Source: Liolophura sinensis
Taxonomy: Eukaryota; Mollusca; Polyplacophora; Chitonida; Chitonidae
Assembly (NCBI RefSeq): GCF_032854445.1
Contig: NC_088299.1
Span: 2,951,001 to 3,015,000, forward strand
Direction: 5' to 3'
Length of the DNA stretch: 64,000 bases
The translations under genes and the position numbers were made by a program. How positions within the stretch are numbered: the first letter of the stretch is position 1; every line of letters starts with the position of its first letter. Positions 22,990 through 55,100 of this stretch are shown piece after piece. The notes beneath the pieces were generated by a model. That model was given only the letters and a program-made list of their open reading frames with translations, did not search any database and had not been told where the DNA came from.

Positions 22990-24454
22990 TTACGGAAAAA
23001 TTCTTCTAAGTAGTCATGGTAATAGGCTGTCCTAATCAACGAACGGAAAGGCTGATTTTTGAGAAGGGAACAAATTTAGATACTGTACTGTTGCCATCGT
23101 GGATAAAGTTCCTTAGATGTTTTTAAAATTGCCATAAGCAGTAGTTTGCTACTCATGTTACATTTGTAAATACATGCATCATTTCTGTGAATTTTGAACA
23201 CTGTTGTCTTGCTGGATATGAAGTTTGAACAAAATGTTGTTACTGATACTGGTGAAAAAAAAAAGTACACTGAACAAAAGATACTTCTTAACAATTGATT
23301 TGCCAATATCAACATTGGTGTAAATAAATGTTAAATGTAGATCTAGTTTTTTTCCATTTTTCATGTTGTTTTTCAAGATGGTTTTGAATGATCGTGTTAA
23401 AGGAAAAGACGATAATTGCATTTTCATTGTATTCCTGTATCGAAAATGTTGGAATTGTAGTTTAGTATTCTACATAAAAGTATTCAAAATAAGCGTGATA
23501 AAATTTCTAGTTGTGGAGAGAGCAATGGGAGATGCCATTCTGTGGTGGGTGTGATTACCCAGAACTGTCTAATACTTCAGAGAAAATAAAATAAGTTTGA
23601 CCCACATGCATGCACTAAAAGCAGGGAACAGCCAGCTTGAGTCATTAATTATAGACTGGAGAGATAGGATTCGGCTAAAATAAGACATTAACTGAGATGT
23701 GGCTGTCTATATATGGCTCTTGTATAAGAACAATGTTTGTAGTTCAAAAATATTATTGTAAATATATTATAAATATTACAGCAATTGGGCATGTTAAAGA
23801 CATATTTACATGATCTGAAAGCCCTAAAGCCTTAAAAAAATCATATAGTAAGTATTATAAAATCATATAAAGCATTAAAGTTGGACTTGATAAAATGGTG
23901 GATTTTAAATTCATTTGAGTTCCACTTTTGTTTTTTTGGGAGTGTTAGCTCACCCATAGAACACTAAATGAAGTTGGTATCGCCTCAGTTGTACAATACA
24001 GTATTGAACTGTTCTGCCCATAATACCAGTTTCTAAATGTGAACAGTACAGGTTATTTGATTCACAGGGCTAGACGTGTTTGGACAGCACTATTATTAAC
24101 GTTTGCCAATCCCTTTGATACCGTAGCCATGAGGTTTCTTAACTACTCTACCCTCCCTCATGCACTAAAAGGGAAGGCCTCTTAAAACAATCATGGTATC
24201 GGAAACAAAGAGCCTCTGATGTTGTACTTCAATGGCTTTCCGTCCGTCTAGGATAGTGTGACAGAAGAAAGGGTGAAAGGTTATATTTGTAAAGAGCTTT
24301 AGCAACTGTTTGATGATTGATGCACAAAATGTGCTCAGAAGAGAATGGTATTGAAATGGGGTGCCTCTTCCAGTGCAACTCGAGTATAAGCTGAATGTTC
24401 ACTTGTTGTGCATGAGTTGTTCATTACCAATTTGTACACAAAACAACATTCAAA

Positions 24455-24972
24455 TGGCTGGAATGAACAAAAGATTTCACACAATCCATCATCCTGATGG
24501 CAGCAGGAATGAATAACAGATTTCACACAATGCACCATCTGAATGGCTGGAATGAACAAAGATTTCACACAATCCATCATCCCAATGGCAGGAATGAATA
24601 ACAGATTTCACAATCCATCATCCTGATGGCAGGAATGAATAACAGATTTCACACAATGCACCATCTGAATGGCTGGAATGAACAAAAGATTTCACACAAT
24701 TAGTCATCCTGATGGCAGGAATGAACAACAGATTTCACAATTCATCATCCTAATGGCAGGATTGAACAACAGATTTCACAATACATCATCCTATTGGCAG
24801 GAATGAACAACAGATTTTACACAATTTGTCATCCTGATGGCAGGAATAAACAACAGATTTCACGCAATGCACCATCTCAATGGCTGGTATGAACAATAGA
24901 TTTCACTCAAAGCACTATCCCAATTGCAGGAATGAATAGCAGATTTCACACAAAACATCCCAATGGCAGGAA
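24455..24972 (+). repeat. ~42-bp minisatellite, about 12 copies
   Basis: Unit GATTTCACACAATCCATCAT followed by CCTGATGGCAGGAATGAACAA. Variants alternate GGCAGG with GGCTGG. It ends just before a SINE head fragment. Intergenic between FEN1 and VPS35. Confidence 0.9.
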
Positions 24973-24985
24973 CAAAACTTCCACG

Positions 24986-25018
24986 CTACACGCTAACCGA
25001 CTGAGCCACGGAGGCCCC
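24986..25018 (-). mobile_element. SINE family A, head fragment
   Basis: Only CTAACCGACTGAGCCACGGA and GGCCCC remain, at the end of the 42-bp minisatellite. Confidence 0.8.
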
Positions 25019-25740
25019 TCCGATATAAGTCTGTATAATAACAATTCATGTTATGTTGATCTCAAATCAAGTTAAAAGACATCTTTAAAAACTTGTTCTT
25101 TTATTCACAAAAATGTTTCCATTTCCACAATGAGGGTCAGTTTTGTGGGTAAGAGAATCTAAAGTTCCCAGGGTAAACTACCAACCTGGGGCAAGATAGA
25201 GTAACTTTTCCCTTAGTGTGACGTATAGACACATTATATCGGTTAAGAAATACACGTAATGTTTTTGCTATGGGTGTCTAGTGACATTTTTATGGTCAAT
25301 AAGGTAGACGAGGTTGTTATAATTGGTTGAAAACGTCTGTCACACTGGCAAGTGCATACATTCACCTGCGTTCTTTTTGTAACATCATTACACCACAATT
25401 TGCCTTCACCGGGAATGGAGCTGCAGTCTGCCACGTAGGTGATTTTCCATGACGTCATGATGTCACAATAGCTTCGCTGAAGAATGAAATAAAAGTGACG
25501 TCACGAGAAAGGGCAAGCTGTTCAGCGCTTGGCGTGTGGCATCCTCACCAAGAATAATATCTTGGTTTTTTAATATATATATATATATGAATAATATTGG
25601 TTTTATAGATTAGTCATGTTCCATGTGCGTCATCAGAGGAGCATTTTTGCACATGCAAATGGGAGTGTAACATGAAATTTATAGTCTTTGATCGCCTTCT
25701 TTTCGTGTAATACCAAAATTCTCGAGGGTTATAGCATGGA

Positions 25741-25870
25741 AGACAGGTGGCCTTTAGCGAACATTAGATTGTGAAAGCAGAGGCTTGAGTGTCGTCAACC
25801 ACTTATTGTCAGCAAGGGCCCACAAACGGCGAGAGCCGCGTGGGGAATACACAACTCTCCTATCCAAGGC
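25741..25870 (-). mobile_element. SINE family C, middle part
   Basis: GACAGGTGGCCTTTAGCGAA, GAGTGTCGTCAACCACTTAT and GCCCACAAACGGCGAG are shared with 40912-40990. Confidence 0.55.
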
Positions 25871-26059
25871 CAGGATGGAAGTCATTGTGTGAATGGAAAC
25901 ATAATGATGGGTTGTACGTGGTACTAAAAGTGGATCATTCATTTTCTGTAAGCTTTGTCGTCCCACGGGTTCACCCAGATGTGGACGAAGCTGGGTGGGA
26001 AATCTGGCAAACTAAGGCAGCTAAAGGGCACAACTTTACAGTACTTGATAAACTCGATA

Positions 26060-26172
26060 TACATCTCGTCATTATCAGCTTCCGTAAAATCGCGTATTTT
26101 AGCCATGTTAGTTCGTCTCATTCAAACCTTGCGAGACTCCTGAAATGTCGACTCAGCTTATTCTGAGCTTAT
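26060..26172 (-). repeat. Dispersed repeat F, copy 1
   Basis: Minus-strand GAATAAGCTGAGTCGACATT-TCAGGAGTCTCGCAAG matches 30495-30540. Confidence 0.5.
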
Positions 26173-26317
26173 TTTGTTCTGAAGCTTTCAGAGTCTTGCC
26201 TGCCAAGGCATTGCACATATAGTGTGGTAGAAAGCTCGCAGGCTTGTAATCCAGGTTGTTCAGCTGGGGTTTTTATCAGACATTTCAGAGGGTGTGTGAG
26301 ATACATGGACAGGTATC

Positions 26318-26578
26318 GGGGCCTCCGTGGCTCAGTTGGTTAGCGCACTAGCGCAGCGTAATGACCCAGGAGCCTCTCACCTATGCGGTTGCTTTTAGTT
26401 CAAGTTCAGCTCATGCTAGTTTCCTCTCTTGGAAGGTCTGCCGTCAACCTGCGGAAGGTCGTGAGTTTCCACCCGGCTCTGTCCGGTTTCCTCCCACCAT
26501 AATGCTGGCCGACGTTGTATAAGTGAAATATTCTTGAGTATGGCGTAAAACACCAATCAAATAAATCAAAATAAATAA
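26318..26578 (+). mobile_element. SINE family A, near full length
   Basis: GGGGCCTCCGTGGCTCAGTT head to AATAAATCAAAATAAATAAG tail, intergenic. Confidence 0.95.
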
Positions 26579-26625
26579 GTAAATGTACAGGGATCCTAGT
26601 ACATGCCAGTGGTTGACTCCACGCA

Positions 26626-27200
26626 CTTAAAGGTGGAGAAAACATAAAAATGACAAAGTTCTGCTGAAAGAGTGGGAAAAGTTATTCCTAAATGTGGTCT
26701 TCAATATTTTTTTATGATTTTTCTGTAAGGAGAAAAAGACACTTGAAAATAATTTGTGTATGGTGGGTATTTAGGGCCACCTTTTGGTATTTATAGTCTT
26801 TGTTTAGTAATGTCATAAATGAGGGTGTGACATAGGTTTAATCAATATTTTTGCACCAGAATTTGTTCTTTTCAGCTAACAAAGGTATTAAACCTCAATT
26901 TTGATCATATTTATATTTTTAATATTTTCGTATATATTATCATAATTTAGGTTAAATGCATGTTTTGATATAAACAACAGATTTGCATTCAAATAAATTT
27001 ATTAGACAAGCATCACATCCTTATTTAGAACATTATTATGCAACAAAGATAAGTACCAAACGTTGGTCCCAAAGACCCACCATACAAAAATATTTTCAAA
27101 TACCCTTTACTCTTAAAAAAATCCCCAAAAATATTGAAGATCATATTTGCAAATAAGTTTTGATGCTCTTTCATCATTTTTATCTTTTCTTCTCCTTTAA
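26626..27200 (+). mobile_element. Inverted-repeat (MITE-like) element, copy 2
   Basis: Starts CTTAAAGGTGGAGAAAACAT and ends near TTCTTCTCCTTTAA. Its two ends are ~230-bp imperfect inverted repeats (GTATGGTGGGT ... ACCCACCATAC). It is homologous to copy 1 in opposite orientation. Intergenic. Confidence 0.75.
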
Positions 27201-28764
27201 ATTTTCTTTAGCTTATAGACCCGAGTGCCATTATTGTATGTGAAAAAGTTTGAGTACCGTGTTAAACCCCAATCTAATGAATAAATACTGTATTTGACCT
27301 ACCTTTCAAAACATGACCTTTTACATCGTTTATTTTGCCTGATTCTGAGAGCCCTGTTAAACTTAGAAAGAAGTTTTAATGGCTGTTCCTGGGGGAAAAT
27401 GTAAGTTTCAGCACCAAAAGGAATAGTTCATGACCTTTATTCTGTCTGAAAAAGATTTGTTTGGGTGTTATTTTAGATAAAATACAGAAAAATCCTCAAC
27501 CTGCTTAGAGGTTCACCAAGATTTGGGTAACATTCATTACAAGACATGACTTGACTTTTCCACAATCTTCAAATTGTCTTGGTATGTAATTAAATATTTG
27601 CTCCATTTTCCTAATTGTAATTACAAGGCTGACCATGCACTAATTAATAATAATCAATCCAGCATCTAATCCAATTAATGATTAATCACAATGGTCACAA
27701 AATAGAAACATCTGCTTGGCAAACATGTCTTTAATTCCAAAGGCTGGCTGAATTCTTCCTGTCAGTTTTAATTAGAAACACTGCCGTGATTTAATGATGC
27801 CATGATTGTTACTATGGGTTGTTTAATTGTCTTGAATATCAAATTAGAAATTCTTTCAAGCAGATTTCACTTGGTGGGAAATTCATGACTTGGAGCTGAA
27901 TAAGGAAGTGACCGGATGAGTAATGGTGTCATTTCTTAGACGGATTTTTAATGGCCAAATTTTCTGAACATTTCACAGTTTACAGTGTTTCAGAAGGAAA
28001 TGAATACATGGACATCTTGATGGTGGGGTAACAACCTGTAAAACACTTTTCCCAGTATAACTAGAGCATCAGACAATGTACTGTCTTATTCTTAAATAAA
28101 GCGATCAAATTCCATCGACATAATTTGTGACGATTTATTTTATTTTACTTATTTGTTTTATAATTATATTACAGCATAATAAAGGATATTTTACATGCTA
28201 TGATAAACAGCTTTGTAAGATGAAGTTAGAATTGAAATTTTATAAAAAAGCACAACACCACAAAAAAAAAAAAAGCTTAAGCTGGATTTGAACACAGCAT
28301 CACTGACCAGTTACAAGCTGGCCATCTTGAAAGGATAGCCCATGCTACATGTAGGCCTTAGGTTACAAGTTCCCCACCAATCTGGCCACATGTTGGATCA
28401 GATTCCATTTTACGCGTTTTTAAGAAAAGATTTCAAGTGGATAAATCTGAAACGTGTATGGGACACCAGTTCTTTGTTGGAAATTCATGTTGGGTGAAAA
28501 ATAATGTTTTAGAACTCATGATCAGACTCATTTTCAGGAAAATTCACTTTTTATGAAGCAGGACAGAGTGATATTTGCAGGTTATGGGACAGACTCATGT
28601 TAACGTGTCAGTCCTATCATTTTGAATTAAACTTGCATTGAGAAGTGGGATCACGTGTCAAGGGAACTATTTCCCATCCCAATTCCTGCATTTTTTCACG
28701 ACACACAAAGCCTAGCTGGATCGACTTGCTGAACAGGCAGTGTTTCTCATTACTAATATTTACT

Positions 28765-28968
28765 GTAATTCTTCAACCTTTAATTTCGCATGTTTTCAGA
28801 GTGTTTATTCAAGCATATTACTAGTGTTCACTGATCAACTTATACTTTCTGTGAAGGGCTGAAACTGGCCAATGCAGCCAATGGAGTTTTGTCTCCAATC
28901 TCAAATTAAAAACGTGCATAAATTGCACTGAAAGTTGCTCTTTATATGCGAAAATGTTGAGGAATTAC
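28765..28968 (+). mobile_element. Second MITE family, complete copy
   Basis: About 204 bp, bounded by GTAATTCTTCAACCTTTAAT and the inverted end GTTGAGGAATTAC. There is no coding capacity. Related copies are at 45212, 32046/32829 and 21690. Confidence 0.7.
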
Positions 28969-29422
28969 ATGTAAGGTAGTGTGAGCTTGCCAGATTTGAA
29001 ATCAAAGGTAAAAAATTTAACTGATTTAAAAATCCAATGCAGGGAAGTGTGTGTGATAACATGAACAGAATAAGTTACCCCCTGTAATAAATGTATGTTG
29101 GTTTCCATCACAACCAGAGTGAATATATATAGAATTTTCAAACACAACCGGATCATGAGGTTGTCATTCTGCATATCTGATTTATGTGTACCGTTGACCA
29201 AGCTTCACTCCCCTATTAACACAAGTCAAGCTGACATGCACTTTAAGAATTTATTGATCATGTGGCTTTCGTCGGCAAGAAACGGCAAGTAGGACAAGGG
29301 TTGAAGCTCCCTGTCACAGTCTTCTTGCCATTGAAACGATGCTTTTCACACAGATTATGAACCAAACAGTCAAATGAGCTGAACAGTTCACAAAAGGTGG
29401 ACTTTGTCTCACTGCCTGTAGC

Positions 29423-29696
29423 CGAGGCCTCCGTGGCTCCGTTGGTTAGCGTGCTAGCGCAGCGTAATGACCCAGGAGTCTCTCACCAATGCGGTTGCTG
29501 GGAGTTGAAGTCCAGCAGTCCAGCTCATGCTGGCTTCCTCTCCGGTCGTAAGTGGGAAGGTCTGCCAGCAACCTGTGGATGGTCATGGGTTTCCCCCGGG
29601 CTCTGCCCGGTTTCCTCCCACCATAATGCTGGCCGCCGTCGTATAAGTGAAATATTCTTGAGTACGGCGTAAAACACCAATCAAAAAAAAAAAAAA
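29423..29696 (+). mobile_element. SINE family A, full length
   Basis: GAGGCCTCCGTGGCTCCGTT head; tail replaced by poly-A. Confidence 0.95.
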
Positions 29697-29949
29697 ATTC
29701 AATGCCTGTGTAATGATTTTTCCACACTTCTTTAAGGTGCCATTTGTGATCTGGATACCTTAATTAACAGAAAATGAGCTAAATGGTTCACATAACAAAA
29801 TGGCATACTGATATTCCCACATTCCTATAGGTTTTTGCTGTGAACGGAAGAGTTCATGTTCTTGCTGTATCAGAGCTACTAACTAAATAACTAACAGCTA
29901 ACACACCTACTAACTAACAAACAAACACACACAGGTAGAGTGTGAATTT

Positions 29950-30190
29950 ACTGCAGTTGCTAGATTGACTATACCATATTTCAGGTATACCATGATTTAT
30001 GACAGTTGCTAGACTGACACTATACCATATTTCATTTATACCGTGATTTACGGCAGTTGCTAGGCTGAATATACCATATTTCATGTATACCGTGATTTAC
30101 GGCAGTTGCGAGACTGGCTATACCATATTTCAGGTTAACCGTGATTTACGGCAGTTGCTTGATCGAATATGCTGTATTTCATGTATAGTG
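29950..30190 (+). repeat. 49-51-bp tandem repeat, five copies
   Basis: CAGTTGC recurs at 29954, 30003, 30054, 30103 and 30152. The unit includes TATACCATATTTCAGGTATA and CCGTGATTTACGG. Intergenic, downstream of VPS35. Confidence 0.9.
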
Positions 30191-30429
30191 TAGCTGATTG
30201 GTTTCGAAAGTGTGTCCCTTGAGTCTGATTGCATTTCTTGGTAATTGGACACAGCTGCGAGGGGTGAGTGGGGTAGGAAGAGTGTGCTCATGGGATTGTG
30301 CATACATGTGACAAAGCCAATAAACACGCTCACATTTCAGTGAGCAAACGAAATGTTAGCTTTAGCACCATCTCTACATAGCCACTACCAGAATGCATAC
30401 ATCTTGTACACACTGTAGTGGAGTCTGTC

Positions 30430-30542
30430 AACTCCATGGCGTCGTTGGCACATGCTGTAAAATAACGGTATTTGTTTGTCTTGCCTAAATTGGCGTGAGC
30501 TTGCCAGACCCCTGAAATGATGACTGGGCTTATTCTCAAACT
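30430..30542 (-). repeat. Dispersed repeat F, copy 2
   Basis: Minus-strand GAATAAGCCCAGTCATCATT-TCAGGGGTCTGGCAAG. No protein is claimed for either copy. Confidence 0.5.
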
Positions 30543-30653
30543 CCTCTACCTGTAGCATGTTACAAACCACACCTCTCAGGTGTTTAATGTAAATCAGATG
30601 AATTGATATCTGTAGCACAGACTTGTGACTATATATAAACATTTTCACAAAGC

Positions 30654-30659
30654 TTTATT
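30654..30659 (-). terminator. VPS35 poly(A) signal candidate 2
   Basis: A second minus-strand AATAAA in the sister copy of the duplication, about 695 bp past the stop. Either or both could be used. Confidence 0.4.
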
Positions 30660-30732
30660 CTGGCATGCAATGAAACAGATATATTTTATACCAAAGCGTG
30701 CTTGTCACAGTATACTAACATTTTCACAGGGC

Positions 30733-30738
30733 TTTATT
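30733..30738 (-). terminator. VPS35 poly(A) signal candidate 1
   Basis: TTTATT on the plus strand is AATAAA on the minus strand, about 615 bp past the VPS35 stop. It sits in one copy of a ~77-bp duplication whose other copy carries the second candidate. Confidence 0.4.
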
Positions 30739-30859
30739 TTGGCATGCAATAAAGCAGATACTTAACACAAATGAACACCTAACATAACATGGTGATGGCA
30801 TATACACATATGTACACTGATAATTCCTATGCATCCTTTCTGTGGCAATGTTATTTGTT

Positions 30860-30965
30860 TATTTGATTTTTTTTTTGGAGTTTTACACTTTTACGACAAC
30901 AGCCAGCATTATGGTGGGAAGGAAACTGGGCAGAACCTGGGGGAAACCCGTGAGAGTTTGCAGAA
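30860..30965 (-). mobile_element. SINE family A, 3' part
   Basis: CAGCCAGCATTATGGTGGGA and GGCAGAACCTGGGGGAAACC (minus orientation) in the VPS35 3' flank or UTR. Confidence 0.8.
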
Positions 30966-31352
30966 GTAGATTCTAAACACAAAGGAAAAGACTGGCCTGG
31001 TGGTCAGAGAATGCTGATATTCACATACATGTACATTTTTACTATTATGAAAACAAGGCAACTGACTGGTTCATCTACACATGGTTTTCACAGAACACTG
31101 ACATTCCTATAGAGTAACGTTTTCAAATACTCTGGCATGTAACGAGGCAGATACTTCAAAATGAAATCAACCAATCCAATAACACAGGCTTGCCACAATA
31201 GTAGAATTCTCCCATATTGTCCAGCTTTGCTCTGAAGTGTTTGCACACCACTAGGAATCATCCGCGGCACAGGTCATGATTTGCCCATCCCCACAATGCA
31301 TCTGCAAGAGCCACACTTGTCAGCAGTCCTGCCTCCCTCCCTCCCTGCCTCA

Positions 31353-51870
<20,518 letters not shown>

Positions 51871-51877
51871 CTTAAGG

Positions 51878-51885
51878 TCATGTGA
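51878..51885. promoter_or_regulatory. M-box/E-box-like TCATGTGA
   Basis: TCATGTGA is the extended E-box bound by MiT/TFE factors (MITF, TFEB) that control lysosomal genes. It lies 8 bp upstream of the predicted VPS35 ATG. A single 8-mer can occur by chance. Confidence 0.3.
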
Positions 51886-51992
51886 TCACCGATGGTGGGT
51901 AAAAATATTTCGCCCCAAAAGACTGCATATTTCAAAACGTCATCAAAAGTGGTAGCTTTAAAAATCGGAAACCATGAAGATATCGCTTTTTC

Positions 51993-51997
51993 ATTGG
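51993..51997 (-). promoter_or_regulatory. CCAAT box, VPS35 orientation
   Basis: ATTGG on the plus strand reads CCAAT toward VPS35, about 125 bp upstream of its ATG. This is a typical NF-Y position in a TATA-less promoter. Confidence 0.4.
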
Positions 51998-52019
51998 TTA
52001 GAATAGGGTTCCCGCAGTA

Positions 52020-52027
52020 TGTTTACA
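52020..52027 (-). promoter_or_regulatory. Forkhead (FOXJ1-type) site
   Basis: TGTTTACA, i.e. GTAAACA on the minus strand, ten bases left of the X-box. FOXJ1 with RFX is the established motile-cilium regulator pair. A 7-8 bp motif is weak alone; the spacing next to the X-box raises its likelihood. Confidence 0.5.
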
Positions 52028-52037
52028 TCCGGGGACT

Positions 52038-52052
52038 GTCGCTCTGGGCAAC
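52038..52052 (+). promoter_or_regulatory. RFX X-box
   Basis: GTCGCT-CTG-GGCAAC fits the X-box consensus RYYNYY-N(1-3)-RRNRAC at every position. It is 105 bp upstream of the GAS8 ATG. RFX factors drive cilium genes through this motif in nematodes and vertebrates, so the site suits GAS8. Confidence 0.7.
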
Positions 52053-52156
52053 AAGCTAAAGCGCTCGCTCAAGGAAACAAGATTATACACAGTCAAAACT
52101 GGGAATTTATCAAAATTATAACGTCACTGTGAGTGAGGAGACGCCCGAGCATCAAA

Positions 52157-52159
52157 ATG
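52157..52159 (+). CDS. GAS8: GAS8 exon 1 (start codon only, predicted)
   Basis: AAAATG is followed at once by the donor GTATGT. Joined in phase 0 to exon 2 it gives [12 protein letters not shown], matching human M-APKKKGKKGK. There is no in-frame ATG in exon 2 before PPKKK. Support is phase, homology, a good donor and position just downstream of the X-box. Confidence 0.82.
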
Positions 52160-55100
52160 GTATGTAGAAGCTGCACTGGCCCAACTAATCGCTCCCACAA
52201 ACGCGATCTAGTCAGCCCGAATGCACCAACTTGTTAGAATGGTTGCTGTTCAGTTACATTTGCAACAACAACAACTAGTTTATAATGATGTTTTCTCATT
52301 TTATCGATTAATATGCGTCATTTTTTGGTGAAATATTAAGTTTTTTCTCTTCTTTTAAGTGTGATGCGAATAAAGGTATCAAATGTGCAACACTGTAACG
52401 TGTTTACCATCTGACATGTTAATGACAAACTGACAAATGTTATTAAGTTCTTGCGTTGACTTTGTAAACTACAAAGGATCTTTTAAGGGCTACACTTGCG
52501 CTCCAGTGTCTTTATAGTGGAAGTTTTCCACAAGTAGTCTGAGGCTTACTTTTTCAGAAAAGGACATATATTTTTTTTTCATCAGACTTGGTATTGTTAA
52601 GTGTATTTTGTTGGATTGGCAGAACAGAAAGCCACCTTATTGCATCTCAGCAGAGTCCAGCTTGTTTTGATTGTGCTGTTCAATAATACTTCGGGACAAA
52701 GATTTTATGAAGCAGGAAAGAAAAAGAACATGTATCTCTTGAAATATTATTGCGATGCTATTTTGAACTCTTTGGAGATGGGTTATTTTGTAGTGTACAT
52801 CATAATTTTGAACTATCTAATAAGAAGTCAAACAAAGTATTGAGTCAAGATGTTCGACACTATGCGATGATTCATATGTCCATGTGACCCAGTCAAACGA
52901 CACAATAAATGGCGACTTTTCAAAACTCCAGAGATACCTGGACAGATTACCTTGTGTTAGTTCATGGAGATCTTCATAGGTTACAATAGATTCACACCCC
53001 TTTACCTAGTTAATTTTTTTTTTTATTTTGTTTCCTTACTGAATCTTTTTTTTTTTCACAGCCACCCAAAAAGAAAAGCGGAAAGAAGAAGAAGTCGGCA
53101 AAGTCCAAAACGCCAACTGTGATCGATGGCATGTCAACTGCAGAAATGTCAAAGGAGCAGGTTGGTTTTCTTATAAACAGAGAGGAGGTGTGACGAAAAT
53201 AGTGCTATATCGTGGTTTACCTTGCTGTAATAGTTGTTCTGTACATTTAAATGTATAGTAAATTGAGAAAATGAATCATGCTGTTGTTGTCACCTGAGTA
53301 CATTTTGTATTCAACAGCAGTGTGGAAGAAAGAGCACAAGTTACGATTTATATTTTGTATTTATGTTGATGATATATCCAGTGTGATGTAAAACCACTGT
53401 TTCAGTTGGAGGACCACATCACCCGACTGCGTGAAGAACTGGACAGGGAGAGGGAAGAGAGAAATTACTTTCAACTTGAGCGTGACAAGGTTAACACATT
53501 CTGGGAAATCACAAAACGTCAGCTGGAAGAAAAGAAGGCTGAGCTGCGAAACAAAGATCGTGAAATGGAAGATGCAGAGGAAAGGCACCAAATAGAGATA
53601 AAGGTATCAAAGAGTACATTTAGTTTTGTGTTTGTGAGATTTTTCATCATAAGAATAACTTGTCCTCCAGCACAGTTTATGGGTCATATGATTTGCAGAA
53701 ATTGGCTGTAAATTTAAACTATTTGAAAGTGTAGTCAGAGATATTGTAAAAATGATTTTATTTTCTGAAATATTTGTATTCATGTATGTATATCACTATC
53801 TCTTTGAGTAGCCTCAGAGTGCCATAGTTCAGATAGCTAGCTTTTGACCAGTAAGGTTACTGATGCATATCTAACGAGCTCTGATTTGTCTTTTTTGTTA
53901 TGCCAGGTGGTTTGTAAGATGTTTGGTAAGATGTGATTATTTTTGTGCTGAATCATTCAGTGGAGTATGGATGTACAGGTCACTTGAATTTTATCATTTT
54001 AGGTCTACAAACAAAAAGTGAAACATCTCCTTTACGAACATCAAAACAACATATCTGAGCTAAAGGCAGAGGGAACAGTGGCTATCAAACTGTCTCAGGA
54101 TGACCACAGACGGAATGAAATGGACCTGAGGAAAGACAAACGTTCTCTCAAAGTGGCGCTGAAAGAACAAGAGCTTGCTCATGAAGACATTATCAAAAAC
54201 TTGAAAAAGGTAAGTTATATACATGAGTGCCCTAGTGCACACATTCTTTAGAGATTGGATTCTACCAGTACGTTGGTTTTGTTTCACATCTTGTTTAGAG
54301 TCTTGTCTTCTATATTGTATGCCAGGAATGCAAGAAATAAATTTGGCTATAATACATGTATGTTCTGTTTCAACCCTTCTTCAGACAAATGATGAAGAGG
54401 TGACTGAGTTACGAGCAGACTTTGAACGGCAAGCTAGGGAAATTGAGGCCAAGTACGAGAAGAAAATGAGAGCTTTGAGAGATGAATTAGATCTGAGACG
54501 TAAGACAGAGATCCATGAAATTGAGGAGAGGAAGAATGGTCAAATCAACACACTAATGAAGAATCACGAGAAAGCCTTCAGTGATATTAAGAACTATTAC
54601 AATGACATCACCCTCAATAACCTGGCTCTCATCAACACATTGAAGGTAATGTGTCAGTTAATACTTTGATGTTGGCTTTTTTCTGATTAAGGTTAAATTA
54701 AAATAATTTTAAAAAATGTTATAAAATAGTATTTTTGATGCTCAAACTTACATTTTACTCAAAGGAAGCTCTCCCTGTTGTCAAAGTCACCTCATAACAC
54801 CTTTCTAAAATCAATACAAATCTCAGAATAAAACAAAATGTATCTATGAAACTTCAGGTGATTTAATTTGTGTGGTAAATTATCTTGGAATTGTACTAAA
54901 TTAGAAATGCCAGAATGACTATTATTCTCTGTAGTTGACGTACTTAATTACTTATGCTGGTGATTCTGACACTGATGACATAAAACACCAATCAGAGAAA
55001 TAAATAAATACTAACAATGAGTCTTTTTGAACTTTCAGGAACAAGTAGAGGAGATGAAAAAGAAAGAGGAGAGGATGGAGAAGCAGATGGCTGAGGTGAT

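Larger units (their letters stand above)
22990..30600. other. FEN1-VPS35 convergent intergenic region
   Basis: Two tandem arrays, three SINE A pieces, one SINE C piece, one copy of each MITE family. I see no exon with splice sites and homology. 27300-28740 is AT-rich single-copy-looking sequence with nothing I can name. Confidence 0.7.
30640..30770. repeat. ~77-bp tandem duplication carrying both VPS35 poly(A) candidates
   Basis: ACATTTTCACA-(A/G)GGCTTTATT-TGGCATGCAAT occurs twice; a more diverged relative is at 31085-31160. Confidence 0.7.
51871..52156. promoter_or_regulatory. Bidirectional promoter between VPS35 and GAS8
   Basis: Only 286 bp separate the two divergent start codons. The interval has no TATA box that I see, has an inverted CCAAT box, an X-box, a forkhead site and several ETS-like CCGG/CGGAA cores, and is locally free of SINEs. 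A shared core promoter is inferred from geometry; transcription start sites are not visible in sequence. Confidence 0.75.

Noticed and set aside
25754-26166. Overlapping frames of 125, 70 and 60 codons
   Set aside because: No homology recognised; the interval overlaps SINE C and dispersed repeat F, and another strand is equally open.
29397-29727. Frames of ~90 codons on both strands, and similar ones at 46696, 47784 and 40492
   Set aside because: All are translations of SINE family A copies.
53131-53148. Alternative GAS8 start at an internal ATG in exon 2
   Set aside because: It would drop the conserved lysine-rich PPKKK N-terminus; the ATG|GTATGT exon upstream restores the human-like start.
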